From: Podocnemis expansa
Taxonomy: Eukaryota; Chordata; Testudines; Podocnemididae
Reading direction: 5' to 3'
Length of the DNA stretch: 64,000 bases
NCBI GenBank assembly: GCA_007922195.1
Contig: ML681992.1
Coordinates: 38,425,350-38,489,349, forward strand
The notes under the pieces are model-generated. The model saw nothing but the letters and a program-made list of their open reading frames with translations. It was not told where the DNA came from and searched no databases. Both the position numbers and the translations under genes were made by a program. Positions 57,847 through 64,000 of the stretch are shown piece after piece; within the stretch, counting starts at the first letter, position 1; each line of letters starts with the position of its first letter.

Positions 57847-58319
57847 CTATTTAAAAAAAAATGTAATAAAATAAAAATTATGATTTTGTAGAACAGTAAA
57901 AATTTAAAGGAATACCACTGACTTAAAACCATATTTCTGTCTCAAAATACCTCCTGTAGTTGCAAGTAACATCTAAGATTACAATAACTGACAGATATTA
58001 GAGAAAATCATTTTTTTTCAGGTTGGTTTACTTTGTGGATTTCACAACACTTTATATATAGCTATTTCGCTATAACACCTTTATAGCAGTTCTCCATTCT
58101 TTGTGAGTCTTTCACACAACAGGGGAGAATATCTTTTTTTTTTTTTTAATAATAGATCAGAATATAATTGCAAAACAAGAAAAATTAGCAGGAGGACTCA
58201 GAGGCAGCTGTAGTACTGAAACTATTTTAAACTATTTTCATAAAAATAAAAAAAAAAAACCCTGTACTCTGAGCTGACGTTGCTTTAAGCAGTATGAAAT
58301 TCTCAGCTATGTAAGTCAC
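57847..58319. other. Intronic stretch with T and A homopolymers
   Basis: AT-rich intron with runs of T at 58131-58148 and A at 58248-58259. Nothing else recognised. Confidence 0.5.
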
Positions 58320-58570
58320 AATGGCTATGTCCACATCTGACATTTTGCATCTGTCTTGCTAGTCCGAACTAGCCTCAGGCTACTTTGAACTAGCCTTAGC
58401 TTTTCATGCTAAGATGAGGGAGACTTTCACCTCACCAAAAGTCTCCACCATGCCCTCCCACTGGGGCATGCCAATGAGCCTTAGGCTGAACAGAGCCCAG
58501 GGATGGGAGGAGTCACCAGGAAGACCCAAACGCAGCTGAAGAAAGTCCCTGAGCAGGAGGGTCCAGCGAC

Positions 58571-59060
58571 TGCTGTCAATAGTGTGATCAGGAAGGGCAC
58601 TATTCGCAGGATTGCCCTTACATGGATTATAGTTATGGGCAAGTCTGAGTGATAGGGTCCAGAGCTCAGAAACATATCCCAGAAAAACACATGGCCCAGG
58701 TTGAAGTAGACCAGATCCCCGCCCTTGCCCTGGTCGACTCAGTTTGTAGTCAGATACTAATTAATGAGGGATTAGCCCCCAACCTGTACCTTTCAGGGTT
58801 AGTGATCCATATACAGTGCATCCACAGCAACATCCAGTCTTACCCAACTGCTTAGGTACAGTTCACGCGGGTCATAAGAAAAGAACTTCTCCAGTTTGCA
58901 GTGGCACCCAGATTCCTCAACTCAGGGCGCTGGGGCAGGACTGGATGGAATTCTGGGGAATCCTGCAGGGTTATGACCCTCAGTTCTCAAAGACACACGA
59001 GATGACAGCCCTAAGACGGGGACTGCTTGGCAAAGCTTCAGGAGCTGAGCCATGAGAGGG
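58571..59060 (+). pseudogene. Gag CCHC knuckle and aspartic protease (broken)
   Basis: The zinc knuckle keeps exact C-x2-C-x4-H-x4-C spacing at 58574-58615 (CQ, stop, CDQEGHYSQDC), with a stop inside the first gap. In the same frame follow MDYSYGQV and, after one stop, the protease: ALALVDSVCSQILINEGLAP then IQCIHSNIQSYPTA. The active-site triad D-S/T-G appears as DSV, so the Gly is lost. A WGRTGW-like block marks the end. Retroviral-type proteases cut the element's own polyprotein. Confidence 0.75.
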
Positions 59061-59417
59061 GCCAGACAACCCCCCAAAGGCTACCATGAAACCCCACATG
59101 GACCAGATTCACTCAGTCAAAGGATACACAGGGAGAGTTGGAGCGATACATGAACTTTGTTACAGAAGCAGCAGCAGGACTCAACACTGAGCCAGGGCGG
59201 GAACAGGCCACAGCCCCACACGAAGAATGGGGCCAGAGTCTATTACCCCCACATGGGCCAAGATTCAAGATCTAAGAAAATGGCCTATGCAAGATACCCA
59301 AACCCAAGAAACTATACAGAGACTCCTAGTACCATGGCAACCATGTCAAGACCTTTTATACTTAGTCCACTGAGTGCCCTAAGCTGGGCACCTCAGAAGG
59401 GAGAAGACCCTCCACAG

Positions 59418-61153
59418 CAGGCATGTCCAACCTTTCTGGGTAAAGAGCCACATTGCTTAACCTTCCTCACTTGGGAGGGCTGGTGAGCAGATTTTGGAAA
59501 GATAAAGCATAATAGAAACTGATCTTAGTATTAATAAAAATGTAAACAGTCAAAAAAATAAACAGTGGTTTACAAAATAAATTTGGTTCCATAAATGTGG
59601 AAACTTGCATTTCATGCCTAACCACAATTTTCAAGTAATATCCATCCTTCCTACAGAAGCCTTTATATAAGTGTCACTTTCGCAATTGTTCACAAAAAAA
59701 AAAATCACTTGTTAATTAAATCACATTTTGTGAAAACTTGAAAAAGACTCAACTTCATAGTTGTTTTCTAGATGCATCAGTTTGTACAGGTGGCAGGACA
59801 GTGTGAAAGGGCAAGGAAGGGCATGGGGGACCATGTGAGGTGACAGAGGAAAACATGGGGGAATGGACAGAAGGGCAGGATAAGGTTTGCAAGGGAGGAT
59901 GGAATGGGGTGCCAGGGGAGCATGGCAGGTCAAGAGAGGGCAGGGATGGTCATGTGGGGTGGCAGGGGAAAGCATGGGGCAAGTAGGGAGCAGGGCATGG
60001 TGGCAAGGGAGGTCCGGGGGATGGCAGGGTAAAAGAGGGCAGGGATAGCCATGTTGGGTGACAAGGGAAAACACAGCAGGGAAGGGAAACAGGCCAGGAC
60101 AGGAGATGGGAGGGATGCTAGGCTGAGGTTGGGTGGCAAGGGAACATTGTAGGGCAGGAGAGGGCAAGGGTGGACATGTGAGGTGGTTGAGGAAAGCATG
60201 GGGAGAATGGGGAGCATGGAAGGGGTGGAAAGGGTGGGCAGGTAGGTGGCAGGACAAGAAGGGCAGGGATGGCCATGTGGAGTGGCAAGGGGGAGTGTGG
60301 GGAGCAGGGCAGCAAGGGGATGGTGGAAGGGCAGGGGTAGCAAGGAAGCATGGCAGGGATGGGAAGGAAGCCATGCAGTCAGGTGGTGAGAACCCCCCAA
60401 TACTTCCCTTCCCCCCACTCCTTGTTGGTTCCCTAATCCCCTCCTCATCCTGCCCCATGCTACTAAGAAACCCGAGTCCTTCTCCAGGTGGTGCAGCACA
60501 GGCTCCCCTTTCCTGTTGGGTATCTGGCCCCATCCTGTGTGGGCTCTCTGATTTCTTTCAGGTTCCCCTTCCCCAGACCTGTCAGATCTCCTACCCCTTC
60601 TGTGGCAACTGCCGTGCCACACCACTGTCTGGGCTTCCTGACTCCCTTCCCCATGGGCTCTGCTCCCCCCCAACCCTTTCCCTTCCCTCTCTTTCCCTGT
60701 ATGCCGGCTCCTCTCCCCAACCCCATCTCCCTTTCCCCAATGTGCTGGTTTCTCTACCCAGCCCCACCCCCCTACCCTGTTTTCCCCAATGCATCAGTTA
60801 CTTCTCCTCCCCCACCTTCTCTGTCTTTCCCTGCACACCAGCTCCTCTCCTTTCCCACTCCATTCCCAGTCCCCATGCAAGCTCTCCTTCCTCCTCGGTA
60901 CTGCAGGACCTCCCCTATGCATACCCTGGCTCATGACACAGGATTACCCCAACCACCTCGCTGGCCCACATCCTACCGGAAAGGGGCTGAATCCAGCCCT
61001 TGAATGCGGATCTCCAGCCAGGCCACTCTCCCTTACCATGGTGCAGTGGGTGGGAGATTTAAAAGGGCGCCAGTTGGCCCCAGCTCCCAGGCTCCAATGG
61101 CTGCACTCTGCAGGCTGAATGAAAGCCTGTGGACCTTAGGTTGGACAAGTCTA
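59418..61153. mobile_element. hAT-type element with asymmetric repeat interior
   Basis: Left end caggcatgtccaacct; the right end, read inversely, is tagacttgtccaacct. Flanks ctccacag (59410-59417) and ctccagag (61154-61161) match at 7 of 8. The interior has an AT-rich left part, a purine-rich tandem repeat (59785-60380) and a pyrimidine-rich block (60385-60940). It interrupts element B between protease and integrase, so it is younger than that insertion. Frames of 250-270 codons on both strands are compositional. Confidence 0.8.
59785..60380. repeat. Purine-rich imperfect tandem repeat, about 100-120 bp unit
   Basis: The phrase agggcagggatggtcatgtg and variants recur near 59813, 59935, 60034, 60158 and 60256, at intervals of 98 to 124 bp. 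Between them ggtggcaggg and gaaagcatggg recur. The strand is rich in G and A, in contrast to the pyrimidine-rich block that follows. Confidence 0.75.
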
Positions 61154-61161
61154 CTCCAGAG

Positions 61162-61960
61162 ACTAGCCTGTAGGGTTTTTTTGGTTAGGGACACATCAAG
61201 AAGTAAAAGACTTTTGCGCCTCTTACCCTGATTGCCGACAGGCAGGACCTCACAAGGTACCATGGTCCCCCTGCTTCTCTCCATAGTCAGGATGCCCTTT
61301 GAATACACTGGCATGGATCCTGCTGCACCCCTTGACTGAAGCCAGACTGGGAACTGTTCAGTTCTGGTCACCATTGACTATACAACACTGTATCATGAGG
61401 CTGTATCCCTGCGTTCGGCAACAGCCTCAAAAATCACTAAATAGCTGGTGAAAATATTCTCTGGGTTGGGGTACCAACAGAGATAGAGCCAACCAAGGCA
61501 CTAACGTCTCCTGTAGGCTAATAATAGAGTTGTTCTGTCGCATGAATATTTAGATACTCAGAACCTCTGCATACTGTCCCCAAATGGACAGACTAGTTAA
61601 GTGTTTCGATAGGACCTAAAATCAATGCTCCTCAGGTTTGTGGAGGAAGATCTAGGATGCTGGGATTCTTTACTTTTGGCCCTGCTTTTTGTTATGCAGG
61701 TGGCTCTCCCAGACCTCAAGTGGGTTCTGTCCCTTTGAGCTCCTGTGTGGGAGGCAGCCTTGCGGAATACTCAGCCTTTGGGAGGCACAAGAAAAGTGCA
61801 TCTGAGGGTCCACATAGCATGTGCTGAGCTCTGGGAGTGACTTTGGATCCTGGGAGCTTTCACACAAGAGAACTTGGTATGAGCCCAAGGTGCAAAAGAA
61901 CAGCAGTACAATTAGGGGGGATGAAGGCCCGTAGCTTCAAACCCAGAGACTAGGGTCTTG
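61162..61960 (+). pseudogene. Integrase of Gmr1-like element B (broken)
   Basis: The zinc-binding part reads FFWLGTHQEVKDFCASYPDC then RQAGPHK, keeping the His and the Cys pair. The catalytic core starts PFEYTGMDPAAPLD with the first Asp, then VLVTIDYTTLYHEAVSLRSA. The second Asp region is lost (IEPTKALTS replaces the LTDQGT type). The Glu region reads PQMDRLVKCFD with Lys for Glu. It ends with SSGFCPFELLCGRQPCGIL, a conserved tail. Stops occur throughout. Upstream lies the hAT insertion and downstream the RT. Confidence 0.8.
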
Positions 61961-62369
61961 CTCCTGCTACCCTTCACTGACTCAAAGCTGCTGGCCAAGT
62001 GGCAAGGTTCCTTTGAGATAAACTATTGCATCGGGCCAGTTGATTATGAAGTCAAGTTGTCAGAAACATGACAAACAGATATGACTGTGCCCTATGATTT
62101 TGCTGAAAATATGGAAATCCAGGGAAGCTTTCTCGCCCCGAGCTGGGACCTCTGACTAGGGAACCCTTGCACCAAGGACCAGCAACACTGGGGGAAGGCC
62201 TTGACGCTGCACAACATAAGCAGCTACAATGACTCCTGCAGGATTTTTCTAAAATATTGCCAATGCTTCCAGGGTGGACCAGCCTCTTGAGTCACCAGCT
62301 TCAATGCTTCCTGGACAGAAAGTGAGGGATAACCATCAGACCATCCCCCATAACATGTGGGCCACATAG

Positions 62370-62960
62370 GAGATGGTGGACAAATCAAGGAGTAATTGGA
62401 GGAGCCCAGTCTTTTAGTACCAAAGCTTGATGGGGTAATCCAATTGTGTATTGATTTTCGTAAGTGCAATGCCATTTCCCGCTTTGAAGCATACCCTATG
62501 CCCCACATTGAGGAACTCCTGGAATGGATAGGGGGCACAAAGTATCTGTCCACCCTGGACCTGACAAAGGGATATTGGCAAATCCCTTTAATTCCTAACT
62601 CCCGAGTGAAAACCACCTTCCCCACACTTTATGGTCTCTTTCAACTTGTGACCATGCCATTCAGATTACACAGGGCCACTCTATGTTCCAGCATTTGATG
62701 AATAAGATTTTGCTACCCCATAATCAATATGTGATTGAGGGCCTGACTCCTAATCTAGCTAAGTGACAATGAGGGCCTGACTCCTAAACTAGCTAAGTGA
62801 CAGCTCAAGCAAAAGGAAGTGATTTACCTCCGGTACATAGTGGGAGGTAGGAAACTACAATCACTGATTGATAAGGTAGAGGCCCTATCTGCCTCACCAA
62901 TGCTTTGAACAAAGAAACAGGGGTGCCATTTCCTAGGCCTAGCTAGCTACTATGGACAAT
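62370..62960 (+). pseudogene. Reverse transcriptase of element B, catalytic segment deleted
   Basis: An open frame at 62396-62698 carries VIQLCIDFRKCNAISRFEAY, then STLDLTKGYWQIPL with the first catalytic Asp, and LVTMPFRLHRA. After HLMNKILLPHNQY near 62730 the sequence jumps to a GLTPNLAK-like block, so the YxDD box and about 25 neighbouring residues are missing. Then follow the connection region (KEVIYLRYIVGGRKLQSLID) and HFLGLASYYGQFVPSF. This copy cannot make cDNA. Confidence 0.85.
62736..62803. repeat. 34 bp tandem duplication at an RT deletion
   Basis: Two adjacent 34 bp units start tgagggcctgactcctaatc (62736) and tgagggcctgactcctaaac (62770) and differ at about two bases. They lie exactly where the RT catalytic box is missing. 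Confidence 0.85.
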
Positions 62961-63048
62961 TTGTGCCCAGCTTCACAATGACTGCAGCTCCTCTCTGTAA
63001 CCTAACAAAGAACTGTGAACCATGGCAAGTATGATGTGAAGCAGGCTT

Positions 63049-63517
63049 TCAGAACTTGCAAGGCCAGCTAAACCAGTAGCCTGTCCTTATACATCTGGAC
63101 TTCTTCAAGGAGTTCCTCCACCAAACCAATGTCTCAGTGGATGGGCTTGGTGCCGTACTATTGTAAAAGGTCAGTGGAGTGGAACACACCATCTTACACC
63201 AAAGCCAGAAATTATTTCTGTGGGAGACACTGTACTCAATGACTGATAATGAGGCTTTACCCATGAAGTGGGCTGTTGACACCATCTGCTATTTCTAGCA
63301 GGGGACTACCTTTACACTGATGATGGATCATGAACCCCTCTCATGGCTGCATAGAGAAAAAGACACCAACACCTGCATAAGACAGTGCTATCTCCCCTTC
63401 CATCCCTATGACTTCTGTGTGCTACATCAACCCAGTAAAGCTCATGACAACACAGACATTTTCACCAAGCTGGGAGGGGAGGATGGGGGGGGGAGAGATC
63501 ACCCTCTTAAAGGGGAC
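63049..63517 (+). pseudogene. RNase H of element B (broken)
   Basis: Fragments read in order: TNVSVDGLGAVL near 63128-63165, then a KWAVDTI-like block near 63270. The frame at 63320-63526 continues with MMDHEPLSWLHREKDTNTC, then FHPYDFCVLHQPSKAHDNTD and IFTKLGGEDGGG. DHEPLSWLH and the end D-N-T-D-I-F-T-KLGG are typical of the pol C-terminus just before the polypurine tract. Frame breaks upstream. Confidence 0.8.
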
Positions 63518-63521
63518 GTTG

Positions 63522-64000
63522 TGTGATGAGCTGGGCTTACCTCACACTGAATGAGCTAACCATACTCTGTGGGTGGTGGAAGCCTTTCTCCCACATTCCC
63601 TCCCCAAGTCTCTGTTGCTCTAAGATAAAAGGGAATAGAATAGCTGATTCAGGACAGACTGCAAAGGAGGAAGGACACCTGGCAGGACATCTTGTCAGTG
63701 AGCTGCTTCAGGCCTGAGGTGGAGGGACTGGAGACGTGTGGGATACTGTCAGTGGCCTGGAGGCTGACACTCAGCAAGAGTCCAACAAGAGGGGAACTGA
63801 AGGATACCAAGAAGCCCCAGACAAGAGCGGCACAGGGATGGTGGAAAATGGCCCAGGTATATGAGGTGAATAGTACCTCTCATCTTCAGCAGGGGCATGC
63901 TGAAGTGGGATCCCCACTAACCTGGATGGAGACCACCTCTGTCACAGGCTGGGCCCTGGACTAAGATGCCATGAAGTCAGGAATGCCTGCACCCTTCTAC
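63522..64000 (+). mobile_element. 3' LTR of Gmr1-like element B (may run past window)
   Basis: A purine-rich tract (gatggggggggggagagatc and ttaaaggggac) ends just before tgtgatgagctgggc, as expected for the start of a 3' LTR. The sequence is unlike LTR A at 51915, so the two elements belong to different subfamilies. No CA end or duplication was seen before position 64000. Confidence 0.6.

Larger units (their letters stand above)
58320..64000 (+). mobile_element. Gmr1-like Ty3/gypsy element B (gag end to 3' LTR), inactive
   Basis: Plus-strand domain order: CCHC zinc knuckle (58574-58615), aspartic protease (58691-59060), a hAT insertion (59418-61153), integrase (61162-61960), RT (62370-62960), RNase H (63049-63517), 3' LTR from about 63522. 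Integrase upstream of RT is the unusual order of Gmr1-like elements, opposite to most Ty3/gypsy elements. The left limit is approximate and the LTR may run past the window. Confidence 0.85.

Noticed and set aside
59785..60380. CRISPR-like array from the spaced repeats
   Set aside because: The repeats are imperfect and purine-rich, of roughly 100 bp period without unique spacers, in vertebrate DNA. It is a degenerate minisatellite.
59721..60936. Frames of 247-270 codons on both strands, rich in Pro, Ser and Cys or in Gly
   Set aside because: They fall in the purine-rich and pyrimidine-rich repeat interior of a hAT element. No domain, no splice context, and the mirror frames are equally open.

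Overview
The window is vertebrate nuclear DNA, most likely from a turtle. Five short exons with matching splice phases and GT/AG borders lie on the minus strand. They encode about 220 consecutive residues near the C-terminus of the cytoplasmic dynein-2 (intraflagellar transport) heavy chain, DYNC2H1. The turtle call is an inference from the repeats: CR1 LINEs of the sauropsid type, Penelope-like elements (PLEs) with a GIY-YIG endonuclease, DIRS elements, Gmr1-like Ty3/gypsy elements and many hAT MITEs. No search was run. All of this is read by eye.

Layout, left to right. Positions 1-35919 are intron 3' of the last exon seen. The exons, in transcript order, are 57736-57846, 50038-50193, 42279-42354, 38292-38503 and 35920-36024. 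Everything to the right of 57846 is the upstream intron. The final C-terminal exons of DYNC2H1 were not found, so the 3' intron is probably longer than the window shows. Coding sequence is 659 bp, about 1 percent of the window.

The introns are packed with decayed mobile elements. (1) PLE 3' fragments of one family are scattered through 0.7-38 kb. Many are head-to-head palindromes flanked by 10-12 bp target-site duplications (TSDs). (2) hAT-type elements with 8 bp TSDs occur at 5.4, 14.5, 40.0, 52.2 and 59.4 kb; three of the TSDs are perfect. (3) CR1 LINE remnants lie on both strands. (4) Two LTRs sit alone with TSDs, at 9.6 and 24.9 kb. (5) Two DIRS-type tyrosine-recombinase retrotransposons lie at 33.8-34.9 kb (internally deleted) and 44.1-48.95 kb. 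(6) Two Gmr1-like Ty3/gypsy remnants flank the 57.7 kb exon: an LTR plus gag at 51.9-55.8 kb, and gag zinc knuckle, protease, integrase, RT, RNase H and LTR at 58.3-64 kb, with integrase upstream of RT.

Several insertions are nested, which gives relative ages. Examples are a solo LTR and a PLE inside one CR1, a hAT inside the Gmr1-like LTR, and a hAT between protease and integrase of the second Gmr1-like copy. No intact transposon gene, RNA gene, CRISPR array or independent host gene was found. The most unusual signal is the set of palindromic, TSD-flanked Penelope-derived units, which look like mobile inverted-repeat derivatives.
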